A stretch of DNA of 64,000 nucleotides, from assembly GCF_011059145.1 (NCBI RefSeq), contig NZ_JAALLT010000003.1:708877-772876 (forward strand), given 5' to 3'. Position 1 is the first letter of the stretch, and each line of letters begins with the position of its first letter. The DNA is from Halalkalibaculum roseum. GTDB lineage: Bacteria; Bacteroidota; Rhodothermia; Balneolales; Balneolaceae. A program made the translations under genes and the position numbers. Shown in pieces: positions 37,161-47,161 of the stretch. Below the pieces are notes generated by a model. That model was not told where the DNA came from and made no database searches. It saw nothing but the letters and a program-made list of their open reading frames with translations.

Positions 37161-37631
37161 TTAAGGCTGTTCCCTGCTGCGTTTGTGCTCGGGGTATTTG
37201 TCATATGGAAATAGGAAAAGCCCATAGGGTTCATGCCCCTCTTTATCCACGGTTTGATGGTGACGTTGATGGGCGCGCCGGATCAACTTCATAATTTTAC
37301 TATCGCTGCTGAATGGTAGAAAGCGCTTGTGCGCGAAAAGATCATGAATGATAAAATAGAGGATCCCATAAATCGCTATTCCAGTGCCAAGGGCAAAGTT
37401 GACCGAACCTATCGGATCACCCGAACCCAGGTAGATCAACCCGATCGATACACCGGCAAAGAACATTGAAAAAATATCGTTGAGCTCGAAAAGACCGTGA
37501 TGTGACTCATGATGCGTCTTATGAATTTCCCAAAACAACCCGTGAAATAGATAGCGATGTACCAGGTACGATACAATCTCCATCCCTGCAAATCCCAATA
37601 GGATGAACAGGGTAAAAACGATCAGATCCAT
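37161..37631 (-). CDS. crtZ: beta-carotene hydroxylase CrtZ
   Basis: A 156-residue membrane di-iron hydroxylase. The histidine clusters are all present: HRYLFH, HKTHHESHH, HDLFAHKRF and HQRHH. It hydroxylates carotenoid beta-rings (to zeaxanthin-type products) and implies a coloured carotenoid pathway encoded elsewhere. Four hydrophobic segments fit the family. It stands alone: no other crt gene is adjacent. The 236 bases upstream separate it from the divergent TetR gene. Confidence 0.93.
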   Translation of the reverse strand: MDLIVFTLFILLGFAGMEIVSYLVHRYLFHGLFWEIHKTHHESHHGLFELNDIFSMFFAGVSIGLIYLGSGDPIGSVNFALGTGIAIYGILYFIIHDLFAHKRFLPFSSDSKIMKLIRRAHQRHHQTVDKEGHEPYGLFLFPYDKYPEHKRSREQP

Positions 37632-37867
37632 AAGGGAAGAAAATCTACGTTGTAATTAACAATTATTGATGATTTTGGGTATCAGAACCATCTCATAAGA
37701 TGATAAAATAATAACCATATCAAAATGGGATTTAATTCGTACAAATCATTGTTGCATCAATGCGCTGCCGGATAAGAGCAATAATAGATGTAGTCGAAAC
37801 ATTATTTAGATGCTTCTATCGTTACACTGATAAGCTCTTAACAAGTTTTTAGCAAAGCGGAACCATC

Positions 37868-38563
37868 ATGGAAGATATCGACATAGAAAAATTACAAAGA
37901 AAGCTGGAGATCACCGGTGTCGCCGTTGACCTGTATGTGGAGCAGGACGGTGAATTCACCCTTAAACAAATATCAAAGGAAATTGACATGAGCGTAGGGG
38001 AAATATTTGATTATTTCCCGAATAAAGAGTCGATTTTAGACTTTTTCTATACCTCCCTGCTCATTCGATACCGGCTAATGTTAGATGAAATCGATGACTT
38101 TAACTCCTATTCTCTTAGCGAGAAGCTTTCCAATTTTGTATATGCCTCATTCGATTTGATGGCCGAGAAGCAGGTGTTTGTTGAGCAAACTTTCAAGAGT
38201 AGAGTAAGATGCGGTTACGGAAGAAAAGAGTTCACGAAGAAAGTTGAAAAGATGTTAGCCTCATTTTTCTATGAAGATACCAGAATTTCTACAGCCAGCT
38301 CTATGCTGCTGAATGATCTGTTTTTTCAATTACTTACAAAAAAATATCTCTACCTGGTAAGCTACTGGATCAACGATGATAGCGAAGGCAAGGAAAGAAG
38401 CATGGAGCTCACCGACAAGGTTACTGCGTTCATACAGGAGGTTATGTACAATTCCATTGCCGATAAAGGATTCGACCTGATGAAATTTCTCCTTTCAAAC
38501 ACCAAATTAAACTGTTCCGGATCTTTCTGGGACAAGATATCATCTAAAATCGAGATACGATAA
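37868..38563 (+). CDS. TetR/AcrR-type transcriptional regulator
   Basis: A 231-residue regulator. The helix-turn-helix region is FTLKQISKEIDMSVGEIFDYFPNKESILDFFY (about residues 37-68). The C-terminal ligand-binding half is not closely recognisable. It lies 2 bases upstream of an ABC1-kinase gene on the same strand and may control that operon. The ligand is unknown. Confidence 0.87.
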   Translation: MEDIDIEKLQRKLEITGVAVDLYVEQDGEFTLKQISKEIDMSVGEIFDYFPNKESILDFFYTSLLIRYRLMLDEIDDFNSYSLSEKLSNFVYASFDLMAEKQVFVEQTFKSRVRCGYGRKEFTKKVEKMLASFFYEDTRISTASSMLLNDLFFQLLTKKYLYLVSYWINDDSEGKERSMELTDKVTAFIQEVMYNSIADKGFDLMKFLLSNTKLNCSGSFWDKISSKIEIR

Positions 38564-38565
38564 GC

Positions 38566-39888
38566 ATGAGCGAAGATTTTCCATCTACAAAATTTGATCG
38601 CGGCAAAATATTTGCCAAGACCGGGTTAAAGCTGGGTGCCAACTATGCCAAGCGATATCTGAAAAAATCAGTAGGCAAGTCTGAAAGCAAAGACGATACG
38701 CGGAAATTTCATTCGGATAATGCCAAGCAGGTATTCAGCGAATTTACCAAGTTGCGCGGCACGGCCCTCAAAATAGCGCAATCACTGAGTATGGACCAAG
38801 GTATGCTGCCCGAGGAATTTGCCGATGTAATGAGTCAGGCTCAGTATAGCGTACCACCAATAAACAAAGCGCTGGCCCGCTCTATTATTAAAAAACAGCT
38901 GGGAGATTACCCGGAAAAGATATTTGACTCCTTCAGCAGCGATGCTATTGCTGCCGCGTCCATAGGGCAGGTTCACAAGGCCACTCTGAAAAATGGTAAA
39001 GAGGTAGCGGTCAAGATACAGTATCCAAATGTGCGGAATACCATAGAGTCGGATTTGAGTATTGCAAAAACATTGCTAAAACGCTTTATCAAGAAAGGGG
39101 CCGATCTCGACGAATACTTTGATGAGGTGAGAAAAACCCTGCTTGAAGAGACCGATTACATACAGGAAGGTGAATACATCGAACATTTTCACGAGCGATT
39201 TTCAGATGGCAAATATGTGACCCCTACCTGGATTAAGGAGCTCTCCACCCAAAGGGTACTTACCATGAGTTTTATAAAAGGTCGGCACCTCAAAGAGTTC
39301 TTGCAAGAGGATCCTTCACAGGATGCCCGAAATCACTTCGGTCAGCTGCTATGGGACTTTTTCCATGACCAGGTCGAGCAACGGAATTTCATCCATGCCG
39401 ACACCCATCCAGGAAATTTTCTTTTCATGGAGGATGGCCAACTCGGCGTTATTGATTTCGGGTGCGTGAAAAAATTTCCCGAATCCTTCACCCGGAAATA
39501 TATGCAGTTGCTGCCTACACACCTTGATCAGAATGAGGACGAAATTCGTAAACTCTATACAGAGCTGGGAATCATAAAACCTGATCCCGACGATCCCAAA
39601 AAAGAAGAGGAGTTTTTCAGATTCTGCAAAAATTACGGCAATACCTTTGCCAAGCCATACAGGGCTGATGAATTTGACTTCGGGGATCCTGAGTTTAAGA
39701 AAAAGATTAACAGTTTTGCCAAGCAGCCGCCCATTATGAATGAGCCTCGCGGCAACAAAAATTTCATTTACAGCACCAAGGTACACTTAGGGCTGTACAG
39801 CCTGCTCATGAAACTTGAAGCAACGGTAGATACCCGCAGGAGTAAAGAGATTACCCAAGAGGTACTGGCTAACATGGAAGCAGAATAA
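38566..39888 (+). CDS. ABC1/AarF (UbiB-like) family atypical kinase
   Basis: A 440-residue member of the UbiB/ABC1/COQ8 family. KNGKEVAVKIQYPNV has the ATP lysine; AAASIGQVHKATL is the Ala-rich loop typical of the family; the catalytic block is FIHADTHPGNFLF and the metal Asp is in LGVIDFGCVKKF. The KxGQ-like N-terminal block is FTKLRGTALKIAQSLSMDQ. Family members support quinone or lipid metabolism; the exact target is unknown. It is co-transcribed with the TetR-type regulator. Confidence 0.9.
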   Translation: MSEDFPSTKFDRGKIFAKTGLKLGANYAKRYLKKSVGKSESKDDTRKFHSDNAKQVFSEFTKLRGTALKIAQSLSMDQGMLPEEFADVMSQAQYSVPPINKALARSIIKKQLGDYPEKIFDSFSSDAIAAASIGQVHKATLKNGKEVAVKIQYPNVRNTIESDLSIAKTLLKRFIKKGADLDEYFDEVRKTLLEETDYIQEGEYIEHFHERFSDGKYVTPTWIKELSTQRVLTMSFIKGRHLKEFLQEDPSQDARNHFGQLLWDFFHDQVEQRNFIHADTHPGNFLFMEDGQLGVIDFGCVKKFPESFTRKYMQLLPTHLDQNEDEIRKLYTELGIIKPDPDDPKKEEEFFRFCKNYGNTFAKPYRADEFDFGDPEFKKKINSFAKQPPIMNEPRGNKNFIYSTKVHLGLYSLLMKLEATVDTRRSKEITQEVLANMEAE

Positions 39889-39901
39889 AAATGCATTAAA
39901 A

Positions 39902-39933
39902 ATGCGGATTCAGTTTTAACTCTGAATCCGCAT
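39902..39933 (-). terminator. hairpin terminator, mainly for hflKC
   Basis: A perfect 12-bp stem (ATGCGGATTCAG with its complement, 8-base loop). On the minus strand it is followed by TTTTTAAT, so it fits the end of the hflK-hflC transcript; on plus it follows the ABC1-kinase gene. Confidence 0.82.
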
Positions 39934-39959
39934 CATAGTATTAATTCTGTTATGAAGCC

Positions 39960-40907
39960 TTAATTATCCATGTTGTTCAGGTACCGATAGAAGTCGCTTT
40001 CCGTAGATAGAATAATGGAAGTCTGGTTGTCGAAGACATTCTGATACGCTTCCATGGAGCGAATAAAACTATAGAGCTGACGCGCCGAGCTCGATTGATC
40101 GTAGGCGTTAGCGTAAATATTGGCCGCTTCGGCATCAGCCCTACCCTTAATCTCCTGGGCTCTTCGAAAGGCTTCAGACTGAATGGACTTAAGCTCCCGC
40201 TCTTTTTCACCATTGATGCGCGCCGCTTCACCCTGACCTTCCGAACGGAACTTATCAGCAATACGATTTCGCTCACTTATCATCCTGTCATAAACGGTCT
40301 GTCTTACTTCCTCAACGTAGTTGATACGTTTGAATCTGAAATCAAGAATGGCAATTCCCAAATCGGAAGCACGCTGGTTAGCCAATTGCTGAATCTGCAC
40401 CTGAATGGAGTCTCTTCCAACAGCAATAATTTCCAGTGTGTCTTCAATAACTTCAATCGTGGTTGCCTCGGTATTGGGGTCACGATTTGTGGAGCGAACC
40501 ACTTCAACCAGATCGTGCGATGCAATAGCGTTTCGGGTCTCACCATCGAGAATATCATCCAGTCTCGACTGGGCACCTCGTTCATCGCGTAAACGTCGAA
40601 AGAACTGAAGCGGATCCGTTATCTGCCACCGAGCGTAGGTATCAACAAAAATAAACTTCTTATCTTTGGTCGGTACCTGGTTGCGGTCACCGTCCCATTC
40701 CAGATAGCGTTTGTCAAAATAATTGGCTGTCTGCATGAACGGTACCTTAAATTTCATTCCCGGTGTTGTCACGGCTTCACCAACCGGATCACCGAATTGC
40801 GTTATAATAACCTGCTCAGTTTCATCAACAACATAAAAGCCATCGAGTGCAACAAGAAGCAGAATACCAAGTACTACCAGTAATGTAATTCCTTTAAACT
40901 TATCCAT
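39960..40907 (-). CDS. hflC: HflC, FtsH-regulating prohibitin-family subunit
   Basis: A 315-residue SPFH/band-7 protein with one N-terminal membrane helix (GITLLVVLGILLLVALDGFYVV). It then has VDETEQVIITQFGDPVGEAV, the HflC block. With HflK it forms a large periplasm-facing cage around the FtsH protease. The hflK gene is 13 bases upstream on the same strand. Length is usual. Confidence 0.95.
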   Translation of the reverse strand: MDKFKGITLLVVLGILLLVALDGFYVVDETEQVIITQFGDPVGEAVTTPGMKFKVPFMQTANYFDKRYLEWDGDRNQVPTKDKKFIFVDTYARWQITDPLQFFRRLRDERGAQSRLDDILDGETRNAIASHDLVEVVRSTNRDPNTEATTIEVIEDTLEIIAVGRDSIQVQIQQLANQRASDLGIAILDFRFKRINYVEEVRQTVYDRMISERNRIADKFRSEGQGEAARINGEKERELKSIQSEAFRRAQEIKGRADAEAANIYANAYDQSSSARQLYSFIRSMEAYQNVFDNQTSIILSTESDFYRYLNNMDN

Positions 40908-40920
40908 GATTTAATCCTGC

Positions 40921-41928
40921 TTAGTTATTTGAATTATTATTCTGCTTAATCACTTTCGCACCATCCATCTGCATTTGCAGTAGGGGCAGTACGCTATTTC
41001 CGTTACCATCGGTGACAATTTTGTTACCGATTTTTGGCAATATATCTTCGAGGGTTTCCAGATAAATACGCTGCTTGGTAACCTCAGGTGCTTTCATGTA
41101 TTCGCTGTATAGATCATTAAATCTGGAAGCATCCCCACGGGCGCGGTTCACACGGTCAAGTGCATAACCTTCTGCTTTCTGGATGGTTTCCTGTGCCTGT
41201 CCACTGGCCCGGGGAATTACCTTGTTGTATTCTGATTTCGCTTCGTTGATCAGAGTTTCCCGCTGCTGTTGTGCCTCGTTCACCGCATTGAAAGAAGGCT
41301 TAACCGGATTCGGAGGATTGATATCCTGCAGCACAACCTGCTCGATCTTTATTCCCGTTTCGTATTCCGTACAGAGTTCTTGTATCAGCATCTCAGCCTC
41401 CGCCGAAACTTCGGCACGTCCTACTGTCAAGACTTCATTTACCGTTCTATCACCAACAATCTGGCGCATCGCAGCTTCTGAAATATCTCTCAGTGTTTGC
41501 TCAGGGTTACGGATTTTAAACAGAAAATTAAATGGATCACTCACCCGGTATTGAACGACCCACTCTACATCAGCCAGGTTTAAATCACCGGTTAACATGA
41601 GTGACTCATCGGAAAATCCCGATTTGGTGTAGCTGGAGCGAACTCCTGCACTGGTGGTTCGGTAACCGAATTCCTGTTTCAATTGACGCTGCACCGGTAC
41701 ATAACGTACATCTTCCATGAATGGAAGCTTGAAGTTTAATCCCGGATTAGCAGTTCGTGTGAATTCCCCAAAACGGGTAATGATTCCCACCTCTTCCGGT
41801 TGAACCGTAAAAAAAGATGAAAAGGCCACAACCAAAACCAGAGCACCCAAAACGATATATCGCAGGTTATTACTTAGGTTTTTTAGCTGTGGCGGCACTT
41901 CCATGCCAGAAAAATTTGAATCAGCCAT
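40921..41928 (-). CDS. hflK: HflK, FtsH-regulating prohibitin-family subunit
   Basis: A 335-residue partner of HflC. Membrane helix at about residues 23-43 (LRYIVLGALVLVVAFSSFFTV), then VQPEEVGIITRFGEFTRTANPGLNFKLPF, typical SPFH start. VERYRVSDPFNFLFKIRNPE-like and ASGQAQETIQKAEGYALDRVNRARGDA blocks are family-like. The gene order hflK-hflC is conserved in many bacteria. Confidence 0.95.
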   Translation of the reverse strand: MADSNFSGMEVPPQLKNLSNNLRYIVLGALVLVVAFSSFFTVQPEEVGIITRFGEFTRTANPGLNFKLPFMEDVRYVPVQRQLKQEFGYRTTSAGVRSSYTKSGFSDESLMLTGDLNLADVEWVVQYRVSDPFNFLFKIRNPEQTLRDISEAAMRQIVGDRTVNEVLTVGRAEVSAEAEMLIQELCTEYETGIKIEQVVLQDINPPNPVKPSFNAVNEAQQQRETLINEAKSEYNKVIPRASGQAQETIQKAEGYALDRVNRARGDASRFNDLYSEYMKAPEVTKQRIYLETLEDILPKIGNKIVTDGNGNSVLPLLQMQMDGAKVIKQNNNSNN

Positions 41929-42032
41929 ATTTTAATTATTAAAGGTTCACTGTTGGTTTTATTTAAAACTGTATCAATATTAAAAAATCTGAAAAGGTAC
42001 CTTTATCCTGTCAATTACAAATAGAGGTTGCC

Positions 42033-44576
42033 TTAAACTTTCAGGCAAATGATAGTGGTATCGTCAGCCAATTGATAATCGCTGAACTTTTGGATCCTCC
42101 TCTTAATATCCAGGGCAATTTCATTGCTGGGTTTAGTATCAGTATCCAGCAATTCAACCATCTCCAGTAGCTCATCAAATCCAAAGCGGTTTCCTTCCGG
42201 ATCTACTGCTTCGGGGAGCCCGTCAGAGTAAAGAAGTACAAAATCACCTTCTTCCAAATTCGTTTCAAGGGCATTGTAAGACACCTCACTTCTTAGACCC
42301 AAGGGGTACTTGGGGTCAGGAGTTTTCACAAACTGTGCTTTTCCCGCACGCTTTATTATCGGCAGGCAATGTCCGGCATTCGCAATGGATAAATTCTTTG
42401 ATTCCAGCTGATACTGGGCAATAATACAAGTTATGAATGTCTGGGGATCTGTGCGTGTATAGAGGGTCGGTGCTACTTCTCGCAAAATTGCCTCGGGACG
42501 GTCACGGTGAAGTCTGGATAATAACAACCCGCTGGTAAACACTGCGTGCATAGCTGCTTTCATTGCCTTACCCGATACATCTACAATAGTCATTGTGAGT
42601 GCTTTGGGTTCGGCACTTCCGTTCCTTGTAACAACATAGTCAAAATAGTCACCACCTACTTCGAAAGAAGGCATGAAAAAACCATAGACATCCAGCCCTT
42701 CGATGGTCGGTGGTTGCAAGGGCATCAGTTTGAACTGGCTATCCCTGGCAATTTCAATCTCTTTTTCTACTCGTAGATGGTTTGCAATGCGTTCCTGGTA
42801 TTCGGGTATGTAACCACTGACTTCAGCCACCGATCCCCCGTACCGGTAGGCGATGAAACCATATACCAACGGAACCAGAATTATGAAACCTTGAATCCAG
42901 GATATGTAAGCCACATCCAGACTCTCAGAACCCAGATAGGGTGTCGTTAATATGATTACAGTAAACAACCACCACCCGGTTGAAAAGGTAAAAATCCCTG
43001 CTTTCTCAAAACCGTAAATAATGACAGGTGCCATTAGCGTGAAAAGTATGATATCTATCCAGATCGGACCTTTGATTCCCACCGTTGAAGCAGAACCGGC
43101 AAAAAGGAATCCGAGCATAAATATTCCCGCAATGTATACCTGCCACCTGTTTTTAAGATTTTCCTGAAGCAACCCAATCGCTACACCTACATTTGCCAGA
43201 GCCACCAGCCACACATTGATCCAGGCATTCATATTCAAGGTCAAAAGTTTCGGCTGCATGCCGGCCTCTGCAAATCCAAACTGACTGTCGCTCTGGTAGT
43301 ACACTGTACCATACAGGTAAAGAAAAAAAGCAAAGATACCGAGAAGTACTCCGCCCAGAGCATAACCTCTGATTAAGCTTTCACCGGTCTCCCTATAAAA
43401 AATCTTCTTGTGCCAGAATGCATCAATTATATTTAACTGGGGTTGTTTCTGAGAACGGGCAATAGCTTCCCAACCGATGTAAGCCAAAGCTCCGTACAAA
43501 CCAAGAGCCGCACCAAAAAGCAGGTGGTTAAGCAAGACAATAGTGGTAGCAGTGTCGGTAACAAAAGGATCGACTGTATTGATAAAATAAATAATTCTCC
43601 AACCTGTCACGCCCAGTGTAATAGAGACCAGAATAAATAGGGCGCGTTTCCAGTCTACATGACCTTTATTGATATTCAGTATACCTGAAAAGAATACAAT
43701 GAATATCAGAAAGCCTAAAGAAGCAAAAGATATGATCACCGATAAATTGCTTATTGAGGTACTTGTCAACTGCTGTACCTCGTATTTATCCATTGCTTTG
43801 AAAGTACGCACCGAAGCGCCGTATTTGATAGTGGTACCCTGCCGTGTATCTATCTCCTTAATCATGGGCTTAAGCTCCAAAATAAACTCATCAGGTCCGG
43901 CAACCGACGGATTTGATTTCACCCAATTGAATGTGAAAACTGTCGACTCATTATTTTCCGTATCAAATAGGTCCAGCTGCCGCCCACTGAAGCCAGGCTC
44001 ACCGGATGATACCAGGGAATCCTGCACATCTACATTTCGAAGGGCATAATCGGAGAGGTCATAATCCAGAATATCCCTGAGCAAATGGTTTGCAATGGCA
44101 GAGAGTGAATCCCCGGACACGAAAGTTGGATTAGGATTGTCACGATGGGTGGTAATTCGCCTGACTTTGTTATTGTCGTCATACAAAATCTGCAGTCGGC
44201 CCGTTCGTTCAAAAATCTCATGACGGTCGAAAGCAATAAAATCGCTGTCTTCCAAAATAGCACCTATAGTAACATCCCAGCCGGTCAGATTCGTCCCATT
44301 CCTGTTTAATTGAGAGGGAGCAGGCAACTCATCACCCAATGAATCTTCCAGAACACTATAATAATTCAGGTGCTGCGTTCTGGTTGAAAGCATTTGGAGT
44401 GAATCTATGGAGAAACCCAGCTGATCTATCAACTCTACGGTTTTGCTCTCAATAGAAGAGCGACTATAGTCAATGGGTTCTCCCGCATTGATATCAATGG
44501 AAGGTCTTAAGACAAAAAATGCCGTAAGGCCCAATGCTCCAAGAAAAATCCAATATGAAAGTCGCTGCCCGATCAA
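42033..44576 (-). CDS. membrane-bound SpoIIE-type serine phosphatase
   Basis: An 847-residue protein. One membrane helix at the N-terminus precedes a roughly 250-residue extracytoplasmic sensor-like region. At least eight hydrophobic helices span about 285-565. The cytoplasmic PP2C/SpoIIE domain runs from about 600 to 847, with GGDYFDYV, MTIVDVSGKAMKAAMHA and FVLLYSDGLPEAVD holding the metal-binding aspartates. Such phosphatases usually act on anti-sigma antagonist proteins; no partner is encoded next door. Divergent from the MscS-like gene. Confidence 0.88.
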   Translation of the reverse strand: MIGQRLSYWIFLGALGLTAFFVLRPSIDINAGEPIDYSRSSIESKTVELIDQLGFSIDSLQMLSTRTQHLNYYSVLEDSLGDELPAPSQLNRNGTNLTGWDVTIGAILEDSDFIAFDRHEIFERTGRLQILYDDNNKVRRITTHRDNPNPTFVSGDSLSAIANHLLRDILDYDLSDYALRNVDVQDSLVSSGEPGFSGRQLDLFDTENNESTVFTFNWVKSNPSVAGPDEFILELKPMIKEIDTRQGTTIKYGASVRTFKAMDKYEVQQLTSTSISNLSVIISFASLGFLIFIVFFSGILNINKGHVDWKRALFILVSITLGVTGWRIIYFINTVDPFVTDTATTIVLLNHLLFGAALGLYGALAYIGWEAIARSQKQPQLNIIDAFWHKKIFYRETGESLIRGYALGGVLLGIFAFFLYLYGTVYYQSDSQFGFAEAGMQPKLLTLNMNAWINVWLVALANVGVAIGLLQENLKNRWQVYIAGIFMLGFLFAGSASTVGIKGPIWIDIILFTLMAPVIIYGFEKAGIFTFSTGWWLFTVIILTTPYLGSESLDVAYISWIQGFIILVPLVYGFIAYRYGGSVAEVSGYIPEYQERIANHLRVEKEIEIARDSQFKLMPLQPPTIEGLDVYGFFMPSFEVGGDYFDYVVTRNGSAEPKALTMTIVDVSGKAMKAAMHAVFTSGLLLSRLHRDRPEAILREVAPTLYTRTDPQTFITCIIAQYQLESKNLSIANAGHCLPIIKRAGKAQFVKTPDPKYPLGLRSEVSYNALETNLEEGDFVLLYSDGLPEAVDPEGNRFGFDELLEMVELLDTDTKPSNEIALDIKRRIQKFSDYQLADDTTIICLKV

Positions 44577-44696
44577 TGTTATTTTTAATGTATTTTGGTA
44601 CTATAGAAAAATCCAGGGGTGCCCTGTTCTTCCGTTAAAAACGGGATACAATCACCTGTTTAATTTTGTAAAAATTTAACCAGATCTAAATATACC

Positions 44697-46415
44697 ATGT
44701 TATACAAAACATGCCTACGCATTTCTATAGTCATTGTTACTTTATTTTTGACTGCAGAAGGTACGTTTGCACAGGATGCAGACACGCTTTCACGAGCAGA
44801 AATAAGCTCAACTACCTCTCAATTGCTGCTGAATCCCCGCCGCTCAGCGCATACTTTCATGCATTGGCAACAAGAGGGTCATAAACGTCCGGAACTCGTG
44901 ATTCAAACCATGCAGCTTGCCGATGAGCAATCTGACGAGCAAAAGCTGGAGCTGGCTCAAAAGCTGAAGAAAGTACTGGATTCAAGGGGACTGCTTATTG
45001 AATATGATGAGATACCCAACGATCCCAACTACACCGATTCACTAAGCGGACTGCATCAATATATACTCTTTTCTTCGCTGCCTGAAGTATACCTGGTAAA
45101 GGATAATAATCAGTGGGTGTTTTCAAAAGCAACCATTCAGTCAATTCCTGAAATTTACAGCGATACCTTCTCTATCTTTGTAGATCTGGTTTTGGACCGG
45201 ATCCCCGAGTCTCTTCATAATGAATGGCTGGGCATTCAAATATGGCAGTATATTGCCATATTTACCTGGATACTGCTTGGATTCATATTCAGATTATTAT
45301 TTGAGTACATATTTAAAAACTATGTCCAGCGCATTACGGCCAAAACGAAGACCGGGTGGGATGACCGCTTGTTGCATGAGATTGAGAAACCGTTCAGTTT
45401 TCTGTTCATGATGGGTTTTTATTTGCTGACCTACACCAATCTGCAACTATCGGTTAATGTCAATTATTATCTTTCTCTGGCGCTTGAAATTGCCGTATCA
45501 GGAAGTTTTATCTGGTTGATTTATAACCTGGTAAATGTTCTTTCAGGTTATCTTTCTGAACTCACTTCCAAGACCGAAAGCCAGCTGGACGACCAGCTTG
45601 TTCCTCTGATCCGGAAAACGCTGAAAGTATTTGTGGTAATACTGGGTGTTATATTCGTATTACAGAACAACGGCATCAATGTAACCTCACTGCTTGCCGG
45701 TCTAGGTCTGGGTGGTCTTGCTTTTGCCCTTGCCGCACGTGACACTCTGGCCAATTTCTTTGGATCCATTACCATATTCATGGATAAGCCGTTTCAGGTA
45801 GGGGATCTGATTAAAACATCCAATGCAGAAGGAGTTGTCGAAGAGATTGGTTTTCGATCTACCAGGCTTCGAACCCTGTATAATTCGGTAATCAGCGTAC
45901 CGAATTCCAATTTGGCCGTCACCGAAATTGATAATCTCGGGCTACGCGAATATCGTCGACTGAAAATGGTGCTTAACTTAACCTATAACACCACACCGCA
46001 GCAGATGGAGGCATTTGTAGAAGGAATCAAAGCTATAATCAGGGCAAATGAGCATATAAAGCAGGACAACTATGAGGTCCATTTTAATGAGTACGGTGCC
46101 CATTCACTTGACGTTTTGGTCTACCTCTTTTTCGACGTACCCGGCTGGAGTGAGGAACTTCAACAACGCCACAATTTCTTGCTTGAGATCTACCGGCTGG
46201 CTGATGAGGTGGGTGTAGAGTTTGCGTTCCCTACGCAGACACTGCATATCGACAGCGTATTCAGCGACGCACCCCGCAAGGTTGGCAAAGAGCGAACAGA
46301 AGATGAACTGGCCGGAACGGTCTATGCTTTTGGTCCGGATGGTGAACTGGCCAGGCCAGGAGGCATTACCCTGCATAAGGATGGTGAGGAGATTAATTTA
46401 AACAGCACAAAGTAA
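44697..46415 (+). CDS. MscS-family mechanosensitive channel
   Basis: A 572-residue channel protein with a signal peptide (cut near TFAQD), an extracytoplasmic domain to about residue 175, then four membrane segments. The pore-lining helix is SLLAGLGLGGLAFALAARDTLANFFGS, followed by FMDKPFQVGDLIK and EEIGFRSTRLRTLYNS, the MscS beta-domain. It should release solutes on membrane stretch, useful under osmotic downshift. The C-terminal tail is unusually long and ends in KEINLNSTK-like sequence. Confidence 0.92.
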   Translation: MLYKTCLRISIVIVTLFLTAEGTFAQDADTLSRAEISSTTSQLLLNPRRSAHTFMHWQQEGHKRPELVIQTMQLADEQSDEQKLELAQKLKKVLDSRGLLIEYDEIPNDPNYTDSLSGLHQYILFSSLPEVYLVKDNNQWVFSKATIQSIPEIYSDTFSIFVDLVLDRIPESLHNEWLGIQIWQYIAIFTWILLGFIFRLLFEYIFKNYVQRITAKTKTGWDDRLLHEIEKPFSFLFMMGFYLLTYTNLQLSVNVNYYLSLALEIAVSGSFIWLIYNLVNVLSGYLSELTSKTESQLDDQLVPLIRKTLKVFVVILGVIFVLQNNGINVTSLLAGLGLGGLAFALAARDTLANFFGSITIFMDKPFQVGDLIKTSNAEGVVEEIGFRSTRLRTLYNSVISVPNSNLAVTEIDNLGLREYRRLKMVLNLTYNTTPQQMEAFVEGIKAIIRANEHIKQDNYEVHFNEYGAHSLDVLVYLFFDVPGWSEELQQRHNFLLEIYRLADEVGVEFAFPTQTLHIDSVFSDAPRKVGKERTEDELAGTVYAFGPDGELARPGGITLHKDGEEINLNSTK

Positions 46416-46516
46416 TGGCTGATTAAAGTCTTAAAGTTGGTAGCCCGTGGAATTGGATTGGGATGGGCAAATAGCCACCACCTTATAGCGGTTGGTTAAG
46501 GTAATTTTGAATCAAT

Positions 46517-46552
46517 AAAAAAGCCGATGGCCTTATGACCATCGGCTTTTAT
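46517..46552. terminator. bidirectional rho-independent terminator
   Basis: AAAAAAGCCGATGG pairs with CCATCGGCTTTTAT around an 8-base loop between convergent mscS-like and bacilliredoxin genes. A-runs and T-runs on both sides allow use in both directions. Confidence 0.88.
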
Positions 46553-46570
46553 GAAAACCGGATTCCTGAT

Positions 46571-47032
46571 TTAATCTTCTTTGGCTTCTTTTTGTTCTTC
46601 GTCGCCAAAAGCATCAAAGACCATCTTCAGATCAGAGGCAACTTCCTGTTTGGTGCGTCCTTCAATTCTGTGTCGTGGAATCATCGCCTTGATTTCTCCA
46701 TCCTGAAAGTAGGCAAACGCCGGTGAAGAAGGTGGATATTCACTAAAATATTCACGGGCCCTTGCTGTAGCTTCCTTATCCTGACCTGCAAATACCGTTA
46801 CCATGTGATCAGGCTTCTGCTCACTTTCATCGAGAGCAATTTTTACACCGGGACGTGCATTGCCGGCTGCACATCCACATACTGAGTTAATTACCATCAG
46901 CATTGTGCCCTCGTTATACTCTTTCATAGCACGATCAACATCTTCCGGTGTTTTCAGCTCTTCAACACCGAGATTGGTTAATTCTTCGCGCATCCAAGCT
47001 GTATCAGGTCCTACTCCGAATCCAAATTGCAT
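46571..47032 (-). CDS. BrxA/BrxB family bacilliredoxin
   Basis: A 153-residue protein from the ATG at 47032. The frame is open to 47158, but the 42 upstream residues overlap the sod terminator and look non-coding. The CGC redox motif is in MLMVINSVCGCAAGNARPG. It reduces bacillithiol-type or other low-molecular-weight mixed disulphides on proteins. It sits immediately after superoxide dismutase, consistent with an oxidative stress role. Confidence 0.9.
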   Translation of the reverse strand: MQFGFGVGPDTAWMREELTNLGVEELKTPEDVDRAMKEYNEGTMLMVINSVCGCAAGNARPGVKIALDESEQKPDHMVTVFAGQDKEATARAREYFSEYPPSSPAFAYFQDGEIKAMIPRHRIEGRTKQEVASDLKMVFDAFGDEEQKEAKED

Positions 47033-47103
47033 AATATCGTGGTATCTTAATTCTGTATTAAATTGCCTTAAATATAAAGCATATTTGTGAAGCTTTGAAG
47101 TAT

Positions 47104-47135
47104 AAAAAAGAGATGCCCGAAAGTGGGCACCTCTT
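47104..47135 (-). terminator. rho-independent terminator of the superoxide dismutase gene
   Basis: On the minus strand AAGAGGTGCCC pairs with GGGCATCTCTT (one G-T wobble) around a 6-base loop, followed by TTTT. It starts about 25 bases after the sod stop. Confidence 0.83.
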
Positions 47136-47161
47136 TCTCTACTCACAATATTGAACAATGC

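Noticed and set aside
40095..40592. 165-aa ORF opposite hflC
   Set aside because: Antisense shadow of a conserved SPFH gene, no independent support.
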